Positions 16,966-24,828 of a stretch of DNA of 33,285 nt are shown piece by piece. The notes below the pieces were generated by a model. That model saw only the letters and a list, made by a program, of their open reading frames with translations, was not told the DNA's origin and did no database searches. The DNA is from CAVZYN01 sp963779515 (GTDB lineage: Bacteria; Pseudomonadota; Alphaproteobacteria; Rhizobiales; Hyphomicrobiaceae), in NCBI GenBank assembly GCA_963779515.1, contig CAVZYN010000014.1:1-33285 (forward strand), in the 5' to 3' direction. Made by a program: the position numbers and the translations under genes. The number at the start of each line of letters is the position of its first letter. Position 1 is the stretch's first letter.

Positions 16966-18067
16966 GCAGCGCCCCGAGCCATCGACGGCGATGCTCTATG
17001 CGGCGCCCATACTGGCCGTCGGACTGACGCTCGTTGCAAGCCTCGTGCTTTTTGCGCTGCTCGGCAAAGATCCGTTGCAGGCGATCCGGCTGATTTTCGT
17101 CGAGCCGCTGCTTTCAAAAAAGAGCTTTTCCGAATTGATCGTCAAGGCGACGCCGCTGATCCTGATAGCACTCGGACTGGCCGCCGGATTTCGGGCGGGC
17201 GTCTGGAACATCGGCGCCGAAGGACAATTCGTCATGGGTGCGCTGGCGGGCGGTACGGTTGCGCTCGCCGCCTATCCGATGGATGCCGTCTGGCTGTTGC
17301 CGCTGATGTGCCTGGCAGGTGTCGCCGGCGGCATGGCGTGGGCGGCGATCCCGGCGCTCTTGAAAACCCGCTTCAACGCCAACGAGATCCTCGTCAGCCT
17401 GATGCTTGTCTATGTTGCAACGCTGCTGTTGTCGGTGCTGGTGCATGGGCCGTTGAAGGATCCGGAGGGTGCGAATTTCCCCGAGAGCCGTCTGTTTCAG
17501 GCGTCGGCGGCGATGCCCATCCTGATGGCTGGAACGCGCGCGCATGCCGGGTTTCTCGTGGCGCTGGCGGCGGCATTCGGCGTTTGGGTCCTGCTGATGC
17601 GGCACATCATCGGTTTCCAGATCCGCGTGTTGGGCGAGGCACCGCAGGCGGCACGATTCGCTGGGTTCTCGAGTGAGCGTTTGACGTGGTTCTGCATGCT
17701 GCTCTCGGGCGGCTTGGCCGGTTTGGCCGGGCTGTTCGAGGCGGCGGGACCGGTCGGCCAGCTGGTACCGGCCCTGCCGGTCGGCTACGGCTTCACGGCG
17801 ATCATCGTCGCGTTTCTCGGCCGGTTGCATCCCGTCGGCATCGTGCTCGCGGCCTTCCTTCTGGCGCTGACATACATTGGCGGCGAAACCGCACAAATCG
17901 CGATGGGACTGCCAAGCGCGACCACCAGCGTGTTCCAGGGGCTGCTGCTGTTTTTCCTGCTGGCGGCGGACGTCTTCGTGAAATTCCGGCTGCGGCTGCG
18001 CCGGAGTGGCAGCGGCAAACCTGAGGCCACGGCCGCAATTGCAACCGCGCCGAAGCCGGCCGAATAG
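16952..18067 (+). CDS. ABC transporter permease 1 (BMP type)
   Basis: A 371-residue inner-membrane permease of the branched-chain/ribose (BPD_transp_2) family. About eight to ten hydrophobic segments are visible, and PLILIALGLAAGFRAGVWNI followed by GAEGQFVMGALAGG is the family signature. It pairs with the second permease to form the membrane channel. The start overlaps the ATPase gene by 14 bases. The C-terminal 25 residues are basic and alanine-rich, a cytoplasmic tail of no clear function. Confidence 0.9.
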   Translation: MLHLEQRPEPSTAMLYAAPILAVGLTLVASLVLFALLGKDPLQAIRLIFVEPLLSKKSFSELIVKATPLILIALGLAAGFRAGVWNIGAEGQFVMGALAGGTVALAAYPMDAVWLLPLMCLAGVAGGMAWAAIPALLKTRFNANEILVSLMLVYVATLLLSVLVHGPLKDPEGANFPESRLFQASAAMPILMAGTRAHAGFLVALAAAFGVWVLLMRHIIGFQIRVLGEAPQAARFAGFSSERLTWFCMLLSGGLAGLAGLFEAAGPVGQLVPALPVGYGFTAIIVAFLGRLHPVGIVLAAFLLALTYIGGETAQIAMGLPSATTSVFQGLLLFFLLAADVFVKFRLRLRRSGSGKPEATAAIATAPKPAE

Positions 18068-18076
18068 GATCAGCAC

Positions 18077-18997
18077 GTGGATCTAGTCGTTGAAATTCTG
18101 CTGGGCGTGATCATCGCGGCGACGCCGCTGGCGTTTGCGGCTCTCGGTGAGGTCGTGGTCGAGAAGTCGGGTGTGCTGAACCTCGGTGTCGAAGGCATGA
18201 TGATCATGGGCGCAGTCGCGGGCTTTGCGGCGACGATCAGCACGGGCAGCGCCGCGATCGGACTACTGGCGGCAATCATCGCCGGCATGGTGATGGCGTT
18301 GCTGTTTGCTGTGCTGACGCAGACGCTGCTTGCCAACCAGGTTGCAACGGGCCTCGCGCTGACGCTCTTTGGATTGGGACTTTCGGCACTTTGGGGGCAG
18401 GCCTATTCGGGGCAGTCCACCGGGGCCTTCCCGCGCCTCCATGTGCCGGGGCTGAGCGATATTCCGGTGCTCGGGCGGCTACTGTTTTCGCACGATGCCC
18501 TGGTCTACCTGTCGCTCGTGCTGACGGCGGCGGTCGTCTGGTTCTTGAACCGGACGAGAACGGGACTGGTGCTGCGCGCGATCGGCGAGAACCACGACGC
18601 GGCGCACGCCATCGGCTATCCGGTGGTCGCCTATCGCTATGGCGCGCTGTTGTTTGGCGGCGCCTGCGCGGGCCTCGGCGGGGCCTATCTTTCGCTGGTG
18701 CAAACGCCGCTGTGGGTCGAAAAGATCACGGCGGGGCGCGGCTGGATCGCACTCGCCTTGGTGGTGTTTGCCACCTGGAAGCCCGAGCGCGCGCTTATCG
18801 GAGCCTATCTTTTCGGCGGAATCAGCATCTTGCAGTTGCACGGACAGGCCGTCGGCCTGCGGATCGATGGCCAGATCATGTCGATGCTGCCGTATCTGAC
18901 GACGATCCTGGTGCTGGTCCTGATTTCGCGGGATACAGTGGCGATGAAGCTGAATGCGCCCGCGTGCCTGGGGAAATCTTTCCACGCGCCGTCCTGA
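18077..18997 (+). CDS. ABC transporter permease 2 (BMP type)
   Basis: A 306-residue second permease of the same family, shorter than the first, as is normal. The conserved block EKSGVLNLGVEGMMIMGAVA is near the N terminus, and RAIGENHDAAHAIGYPV is the cytoplasmic loop that contacts the ATPase. The start is a GTG at 18077, nine bases after the permease 1 stop, with AGGAT upstream. Gene order ATPase, permease 1, permease 2, binding protein indicates one operon. Confidence 0.9.
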   Translation: MDLVVEILLGVIIAATPLAFAALGEVVVEKSGVLNLGVEGMMIMGAVAGFAATISTGSAAIGLLAAIIAGMVMALLFAVLTQTLLANQVATGLALTLFGLGLSALWGQAYSGQSTGAFPRLHVPGLSDIPVLGRLLFSHDALVYLSLVLTAAVVWFLNRTRTGLVLRAIGENHDAAHAIGYPVVAYRYGALLFGGACAGLGGAYLSLVQTPLWVEKITAGRGWIALALVVFATWKPERALIGAYLFGGISILQLHGQAVGLRIDGQIMSMLPYLTTILVLVLISRDTVAMKLNAPACLGKSFHAPS

Positions 18998-19045
18998 CGC
19001 GCGTTCGCTGTGATAAAAATTGCCGAACCGGAGGAGGACAACATC

Positions 19046-20137
19046 ATGACACGAAGACTGATCTTGAAGGCCGCAGCCGCCACCGTCGCAGCGGTCGCAA
19101 CCGGTGTCGCGGGCTGGACCGCGCTCGCCCAAGACAAGAAGTTCAAGGTGGCGTTCGTCTACGTCGGCCCGATTGGCGACCACGGCTGGTCCTATCAGCA
19201 TCATAAAGGCCTCGAGGCCGTGAAGAAGGAATTCGGCCCGAAGGTCGAGACGACGCACGTCGAGAATGTGTCGGAAGGTCCCGACGCCGAGCGCGTCATC
19301 GATCAGCTCGTGACCGCTGGAAACAACTTGATCTTCACGACCTCGTTCGGGTTCATGAACCCGACCCTCAAGGTCGCGCAGCGCAATCCGAACGTGAAGT
19401 TCGAGCACATCTCCGGCTATCGCCGCGCCGACAATCTGGCGACCGCCAACATCCGCTACTACGAAGGCCGTTATGTCGCCGGCGTCGCGGCCGGCAAGCT
19501 GACGAAGTCGAACACGATCGGCTACATCGCCTCGTTCCCGATCCCCGAAGTGGTGATGGGCATCAACGCGGCATACCTCGGCGCCAAATCCGTCAATCCC
19601 AACGTCAAATTCAAGATCATCTGGGTCTCGACCTGGTTCGATCCGGGCAAGGAATCGGATGCCGCCAAGGCGCTGACCGATCAAGGCGCGGACGTGCTGT
19701 TCCAGCACACCGATAGCCCGGCGGCGATGAAACTCGCCGAGACCAAGAAGATATGGGCGATCGGGCAGGCCTCCGACATGGCGGCGTTCGGCGCCAACGC
19801 CCAGGCGACATCGCTGATCAACAACTGGGGTCCCTACTACATCAGCCGCGTCAAGGCGGTGATGGACAACAGCTGGAAGTCAGGCGACGTCTGGGGCGGG
19901 TTCAGCTCGGGCATGCTGACGATGCCGGCGTGGAACAAGGCGGTGCCCGCCGATGTGGCCAAGCTCGCGGACGCCGCGCGCGAGAAGATTGCAAAGGGTG
20001 AGCTGCATCCTTTCACGGGCCCGCTGAAGAAGCAGGATGGCTCCGAGTTCCTCAAGGCCGGCGAGAAGATCTCCGACAAGGATTTGTCGGGGATGAATTT
20101 CTACGTCCAGGGCGTCGACGGCGCGCTGCCGAAGTAA
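19046..20137 (+). CDS. BMP-family ABC substrate-binding protein
   Basis: A 363-residue periplasmic binding protein of the BMP/PnrA family, whose known members bind purine nucleosides or related compounds. The N terminus MTRRLILKAAAATVAAVA is a signal peptide with an RR pair that recalls a Tat signal; cleavage likely falls after LAQ. There is no lipobox cysteine, so the protein should be soluble. VAFVYVGPIGDHGWSYQHH is the family's first ligand-binding loop. The ATG at 19046 has a strong GGAGGAGG seven bases upstream. Its place after two permeases and next to xdhA and puuD suggests purine uptake. The gene ends at a palindromic repeat. Confidence 0.92.
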   Translation: MTRRLILKAAAATVAAVATGVAGWTALAQDKKFKVAFVYVGPIGDHGWSYQHHKGLEAVKKEFGPKVETTHVENVSEGPDAERVIDQLVTAGNNLIFTTSFGFMNPTLKVAQRNPNVKFEHISGYRRADNLATANIRYYEGRYVAGVAAGKLTKSNTIGYIASFPIPEVVMGINAAYLGAKSVNPNVKFKIIWVSTWFDPGKESDAAKALTDQGADVLFQHTDSPAAMKLAETKKIWAIGQASDMAAFGANAQATSLINNWGPYYISRVKAVMDNSWKSGDVWGGFSSGMLTMPAWNKAVPADVAKLADAAREKIAKGELHPFTGPLKKQDGSEFLKAGEKISDKDLSGMNFYVQGVDGALPK

Positions 20138-20138
20138 G

Positions 20139-20286
20139 CATCATCCCGGCCAAGCGAGGCAATAGCCGAGCGCTGAGCCGGGACCCAGCGAAGAGTGCGT
20201 AGCGCACGTCACGTCATATTGTGCCTTCGGCAGTTTTGCGCTGGGTCCCGGCTCTGCACGCGCGTGCCGTTTGTCCGGGATGACGG
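20139..20286. repeat. Palindromic intergenic repeat element
   Basis: A perfect 16-base inverted repeat, GAGCCGGGACCCAGCG (20175-20190) and its complement (20239-20254), lies inside outer arms around CATCATCCCGG (20139-20149) and CCGGGATGACG (20275-20285). A small hairpin GTGCG-TAG-CGCAC sits at 20195-20207. The element resembles repeated palindromes found between genes in Hyphomicrobiales. It separates two convergent genes, could terminate both, and encodes the C-terminal tail of the amidohydrolase. Confidence 0.7.
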
Positions 20287-21543
20287 AAAGTTTTCTACAG
20301 CCGCTCGGAAATTCAGCACGAAATCGCGGAGGACGCGGGCGGCGGCATCGATGTCGGCTGCGGACGCAAATTCCAGCGGATTGTGGCTGATGCCACCGCG
20401 GCAGCGCACGAACAGCATCGCGATCGGGATTTTGCCGCGGAACGCCATGCCGTCGTGGCCGGCGCCGCTCGGCAACGCGCGGACGCTGAACCCGAGCCGC
20501 GCGACACTGGCAGCGAGCGCCTCGGCAAGCGCACTGTCGCACGGCGTGGCAGGCGCATCGTGGTTCATCGCCACCACCGCCTCGATGCCGCGCGCCTTGG
20601 CGATCGTCTCGACCATGGCTTTGACACCGGCGACGGCGTGATGGCGCACGGTATCGCTGGCGCTGCGGACGTCGAGCGAGAGCCGGACGCTGCCCGGCAC
20701 GATGTTGACGGCGCCGCCCAAAACCTCGAGCTGGCCAACGGTCGCGACAAGATCGGCCGTGTCATTGGCGAGCAACTCGACGGCGAGCACGACCTCGGCG
20801 GCGGCCGCGAGCGCGTCGCGGCGAAGCGCCATCGGCACCGTGCCGGCATGGCCGCGCATGCCCTTGAGCTCGATCGTGCCGCGCGAGGCGCCGTTGATGG
20901 CGGTGACGATGCCGACGGGCAATCCTTCGGCCTCGAGGACCGGGCCTTGCTCGATGTGCACCTCGACATAGCCGAGTGTGCGGGCGGGGTCGCGGGCGAG
21001 CTTCGGAATTTGCGCGGCATCGCAGCCGAATGCGGCAAGTGCTGCGCGGCGCGTGATGCCGTCGCTGTCGCGCTCGTCGAGGCAAGCCGGATCGAAGTCT
21101 CCTGCGAGCGCGCGTGAGCCGCCGAGCGTGGTCGCAAAGCGCACGCCCTCCTCGTCGCCGAAGGCCGCGACTTCGACCGCGAACGGCAGCCGCGTGTTGC
21201 TGCGCGCAAGCTCCTCGACGACGGCGAGCGCCGTGAGCACGCCGAGCGGGCCGTCATAGCGGCCGGCGTTGCGGACGGAATCGATGTGCGAGCCGAGCAG
21301 CAGCGCGGGCGCGCCAGGTGTCGCCCCTTCATAACGGCCGATGACCGAGCCTGTCGCATCCAGCGTGACGCTCATGGCGGCGGCCCCCATCCAGCGGCCG
21401 ACAAGATCAGCCGCCCCCCGGTGCGCGGGCGAGAGATAAAGCCGCGTCAGGCCGGTTGGATCGTCGGAGAAGCGGTTGAGATCGTCGAGACGCGCGTTGA
21501 TGCGGGCGCCGAGAGCATGGGGTGTATCGTCGGAAGCGGGCAT
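20209..21543 (-). CDS. Allantoate amidohydrolase-like M20 hydrolase
   Basis: A 444-residue zinc peptidase-like M20 enzyme of the group containing allantoate amidohydrolase, ureidoglycolate amidohydrolase and N-carbamoyl-L-amino-acid hydrolase. Metal ligands are visible: H86 in LLLGSHIDSV, D97 in RYDGPLG, E131 and E132 in FGDEEGVRF, and H in YVEVHIEQGP. GGISHNPLE near the C terminus holds the last ligand. The ATG at 21543 lies 29 bases after the puuD stop, so the two are an operon. Purine context favours allantoate as substrate, but carbamoyl amino acids cannot be excluded. The last 25 or so residues are read from a palindromic repeat and are unlike family members. Confidence 0.85.
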   Translation of the reverse strand: MPASDDTPHALGARINARLDDLNRFSDDPTGLTRLYLSPAHRGAADLVGRWMGAAAMSVTLDATGSVIGRYEGATPGAPALLLGSHIDSVRNAGRYDGPLGVLTALAVVEELARSNTRLPFAVEVAAFGDEEGVRFATTLGGSRALAGDFDPACLDERDSDGITRRAALAAFGCDAAQIPKLARDPARTLGYVEVHIEQGPVLEAEGLPVGIVTAINGASRGTIELKGMRGHAGTVPMALRRDALAAAAEVVLAVELLANDTADLVATVGQLEVLGGAVNIVPGSVRLSLDVRSASDTVRHHAVAGVKAMVETIAKARGIEAVVAMNHDAPATPCDSALAEALAASVARLGFSVRALPSGAGHDGMAFRGKIPIAMLFVRCRGGISHNPLEFASAADIDAAARVLRDFVLNFRAAVENFPSSRTNGTRVQSRDPAQNCRRHNMT

Positions 21544-21572
21544 CAGGGTCTCGCAGCAGGTCGAACTGAGAT

Positions 21573-22781
21573 CTACCGGCGGGCGATCCAAGCGGCAAGT
21601 GTGCGGCGCTCGTCGGGCGTCATCCCAGTGATGTTGTTTGGCGGCATGGCATGCGTCATCACCGATTGGATGCGGATCGCCTCGGCCTGGCGCACGATCT
21701 GATGTGGCGTCTCCAAGATCACGCCCTTCGGTGCGATGGCGAGACCTTGCCAGACCGGCTCGGCGGCATGGCACATGGAGCAGCGGCTGGAAATGATCTC
21801 GTCGACGGGCTTCGGGATGCTGGCGGCCGACGCGACTTTGACGATTTTTTCGGGCTTCAAGCCGAGCCGTTCGCGCGCGGCGGGAGAAGACAGCATGCTG
21901 ATTACGACAGCGATGGCGATGGCAACAGCGGCGCCGGCCCACGTCCACCACTTGTCGCCGCGACCGGCGTGGCGTTCGTTGTAGTAGTGCCGGACCAGCG
22001 CGCCCGCCACCAGGATGAACCCGACCATGATCCAGGCGTAGGGCGACGAGTAGGTGAGGGGATAGTGGTTGGAGATCATCAGGTAGATGACCGGCAGCGT
22101 GAGATAGTTGTTGTGCGTCGAGCGCGTCTTCGCCTGCTTGCCGAGATCCGGATCGGGCGTCTTTCCAGCGACGAGATCAGCGATCACCTTTTTCTGGTTC
22201 GGGATGATGTTGAGCAGCACGTTGCCGGACATGATGGTCGCCATCAGCGCGCCGGTATGGATCAGCGCGCCGCGGCCCGAGAACATCTGCTGGAAGAACC
22301 ACGCCATCAGCATGATGAAGGCGAATCCGACAGCGGCGAGCGCCATGTCGTTCTTGGCGAGCGAGGATTTGACCAGGAAATCATAGACGAGCCAGCCGAT
22401 GACGAGCCCGCCAGTGCCGATTGTCGCGGCGGCGAGCGGCGACAGCTGCCGCACCGCCGGATCGATCAGATAGAGATCGGAGCCGAGATAGTAGACCCAG
22501 ACGAGCAGGAAGAAGCCCGAGACCCACGTCGCGTAGGATTCCCACTTGTGCCAGATGAGGTCGTCGGGGAGTTTCTCGGGGGCGACCAGATACTTCTGCA
22601 CGTGATAGAAGCCGCCGCCGTGCACTTCCCAGGTTTCGCCACCCTTAGCGATCTTGGGCGTGGATTTGAGCGACGCATCGATGTGCATGAAATAGAACGA
22701 CGAGCCGATCCAGGCGATCCCGGTGATGATGTGCACCCAGCGGATCAGCAAACTTCCCCATTCAACAAGTACGGCGTCCAC
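21573..22781 (-). CDS. puuD: Membrane urate oxidase PuuD with cytochrome c
   Basis: A 402-residue membrane enzyme that oxidises urate to 5-hydroxyisourate and passes electrons to its own cytochrome c domain. Eight or so hydrophobic segments fill the first 310 residues, starting with WVHIITGIAWIGSSFYFMHI. The C-terminal domain has the haem c motif CSMCH (C334, C337, H338), and M379 in THAMPPNN is the likely sixth ligand. The start is GTG at 22781, with GGGGGAT a few bases upstream. It leads the allantoate amidohydrolase-like gene and faces the xdhA-transporter operon. The cofactor-free urate oxidase of other bacteria is not seen. Confidence 0.93.
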   Translation of the reverse strand: MDAVLVEWGSLLIRWVHIITGIAWIGSSFYFMHIDASLKSTPKIAKGGETWEVHGGGFYHVQKYLVAPEKLPDDLIWHKWESYATWVSGFFLLVWVYYLGSDLYLIDPAVRQLSPLAAATIGTGGLVIGWLVYDFLVKSSLAKNDMALAAVGFAFIMLMAWFFQQMFSGRGALIHTGALMATIMSGNVLLNIIPNQKKVIADLVAGKTPDPDLGKQAKTRSTHNNYLTLPVIYLMISNHYPLTYSSPYAWIMVGFILVAGALVRHYYNERHAGRGDKWWTWAGAAVAIAIAVVISMLSSPAARERLGLKPEKIVKVASAASIPKPVDEIISSRCSMCHAAEPVWQGLAIAPKGVILETPHQIVRQAEAIRIQSVMTHAMPPNNITGMTPDERRTLAAWIARR

Positions 22782-22879
22782 GCAAATCCCCCGAGCCCAA
22801 TTTTCGGCGCGACACTAGCTGAGCTACGCCCCGGGCACCACCGCCCTGCGCGGAGCACGCGCTCACCGCACGCCTGGCC

Positions 22880-23230
22880 TCAGTTCGGGAAGTGGATGAG
22901 GATCTGCATTTTGACGAGGGCGGGGAAGAACAGGGAGAGGATCTTGCCGAGGCCGAGGATCAGAGCGGCGAGGACGAGCAACCCGGGAATCGCTGCAAAG
23001 GCCGCCTTGATGAAGAACGAAACCAGTCGCCCGAACGGGATATCGAGGGCGGAGACGGTGACCCCCTGGCCCGACGGCGCATCGGCCAAGTAGTCGGGGA
23101 CGGAGCCGAGTTCGGTCGCGGCCGGAAACGGGTTCGAGGCGGCCCGGGCGCGGGCCTGCTGGGCGTCGCGCTCGCGGCGCAGCGTGCGGGGCAGATCGTC
23201 GTCGGTCATCGACAATTGCGGCTCTGACAT
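22880..23230 (-). CDS. Small membrane protein, unknown function
   Basis: I know no named family for this 116-residue product. The N-terminal half is hydrophilic with many Arg, Ala and Asp; the C-terminal half has a strong hydrophobic stretch, AAFAAIPGLLVLAALILGLG, and a second weaker segment, so one or two membrane passes are likely. It ends 98 bases upstream of puuD on the same strand. Being close to, but not overlapping, puuD, it need not share its function. Confidence 0.6.
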   Translation of the reverse strand: MSEPQLSMTDDDLPRTLRRERDAQQARARAASNPFPAATELGSVPDYLADAPSGQGVTVSALDIPFGRLVSFFIKAAFAAIPGLLVLAALILGLGKILSLFFPALVKMQILIHFPN

Positions 23231-23420
23231 CAGCTGTCTCGCACTTTGGGCGGTTCGGGGTTCCGGCGCACCATGGATCGAACTCTTGATCGTCCACGCC
23301 TATCGCGCCATGCGCTACCCCGGTCAACCGGTTGCTGCTAGCTTTGCCTGGACAATTTGACGGGATTGGGAAAAGACGGCGTTCAATCCCCAACTCAATT
23401 GCGGCGAAGGGCGGGCGATC

Positions 23421-24677
23421 ATGGCGAATCAGTCGAGTGGCGATGCCGTCGCGACAGACAAAGACGCCGCGCGGGCGATCGTCGCGGCGTTCGATCTAAA
23501 GCGGCCGCCGCAAGCGTTTTATGACGATCCGTTCCCGACCTATCATGCCTTCCGGACCATCAGTCCGGTGCATCCGCTGGGGCCGGGCAGTTACCTGCTG
23601 ACGCGCTATGAGGACTGCATCGCGGTCTACAAGGACCCAAAACTGTTTTCGTCGGACAAGCGGGCCGAGTTCAAGCCGAAGTTCGGCGACGGGCTGCTCT
23701 ATCAGCACCATACGACGAGCCTGATCTTCAATGATCCGCCGCTGCATACGCGCGTCCGCAAGATCATCGCCGGCGCGCTCAATCCGCGCGCGGTCGCGGA
23801 TATGGAAGCGCCGATGACGCTGCTGGTCGACCAGTTGCTGGATCGGATGGCGGAAAAGGGCGAGGCGGATCTGATCGCCGATCTCGCCGCCGCCGTCCCG
23901 ATCGAGGTGATCGGCAATCTGCTCGCCATTCCGCACAGCGAGCGCGGGCCTTTGCGCGACTGGTCCTTGGCGATCCTGGGCGCGCTGGAGCCGCTGCCGA
24001 CGCCCGCGATGCTGGAAGCCGGCGAGACGGCGGTCGCCGAGTTCCTCGACTATCTCCGCATCCTCGTTGCGGCCCGGCGCGCGCGTCCGGGCGATCCCGA
24101 CCGCGATGTGCTGACCCGGCTCATTGCCGGCGAGCAGGATGGCGCCAAGTTGACGGAAATCGAACTGCTGCAGAACGTGATTTTCATTCTGAATGCAGGT
24201 CATGAGACGACGACCAATCTGATCGGTAACGGGCTATTTGGCCTGCTGCAATGGCCCGAAGAGAAGGCGCGTCTGATCGCCAATCCGGCGCTGATCAACA
24301 CCGCGGTCGACGAGTTTTTGCGCTTTGACAGCCCCGTACAACTCGGCAATCGCATGGCGACGGCGGACGCCGTGGTCGGCGGCGTACCAATGTCGGCGGG
24401 CACGTTCATCACCATCGCGATTGGCGCGGCCAACCGCGACCCGGCGGAATTCCTGGAGCCGGACAGGCTGGATGTTTCGCGCGCGCCCAACCGGCATGTC
24501 GCGTTCGCGTCGGGACCGCATTTCTGCGTCGGCCTCTCGATCGCGCGGATGGAAGGGCGCGTCACCATCGGCCGGTTCTTGAAGCGGTTCCCGAACTACC
24601 GCTTGAAGGGCCCTGCAATACGCGGCGGACGTGCCCGTTTCCGGGGCTTTTTGGCGATTCCCGTCGTGTTGACCTGA
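23421..24677 (+). CDS. Cytochrome P450
   Basis: A 418-residue soluble bacterial cytochrome P450, a haem-thiolate monooxygenase. The haem ligand is C369 in FASGPHFCVGLSIAR, the I-helix oxygen-activating motif is AGHETT (259-264), and the K-helix ExxR is EFLR. LIFNDPPLHTRVRKI is the conserved C-helix block. No ferredoxin or reductase gene lies nearby, so electrons must come from elsewhere. It stands alone, with 190 bases before it and 150 after. The substrate cannot be predicted; the haem loop begins FASGP rather than the usual FGxGx. Confidence 0.93.
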   Translation: MANQSSGDAVATDKDAARAIVAAFDLKRPPQAFYDDPFPTYHAFRTISPVHPLGPGSYLLTRYEDCIAVYKDPKLFSSDKRAEFKPKFGDGLLYQHHTTSLIFNDPPLHTRVRKIIAGALNPRAVADMEAPMTLLVDQLLDRMAEKGEADLIADLAAAVPIEVIGNLLAIPHSERGPLRDWSLAILGALEPLPTPAMLEAGETAVAEFLDYLRILVAARRARPGDPDRDVLTRLIAGEQDGAKLTEIELLQNVIFILNAGHETTTNLIGNGLFGLLQWPEEKARLIANPALINTAVDEFLRFDSPVQLGNRMATADAVVGGVPMSAGTFITIAIGAANRDPAEFLEPDRLDVSRAPNRHVAFASGPHFCVGLSIARMEGRVTIGRFLKRFPNYRLKGPAIRGGRARFRGFLAIPVVLT

Positions 24678-24828
24678 CAGGATTTGACCGCGCCGGTTGA
24701 GCCCGATTAACGCGCCATTAGCGATGTCCATTTAAAGTCTGGGGACTGAATGCCCGGTCTGCGCCGGGCGTTGATCGCGGTTTCATGTTCCCCCACCTGA
24801 TGTTGCGTCGACCGACGCGGAGCCTCCT

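Noticed and set aside
22804..22846. tRNA-like 5' half (minus strand, GGGGCGTAGCTCAGCTAG)
   Set aside because: The D-stem partner, anticodon arm and T-arm are missing, so it is neither a tRNA nor a convincing remnant.
21651..23093. 480-codon open frame on the plus strand opposite puuD
   Set aside because: It is the antisense shadow of puuD and the small membrane protein; the product is charged, repetitive and without a recognisable domain, whereas the minus strand shows PuuD motifs throughout.
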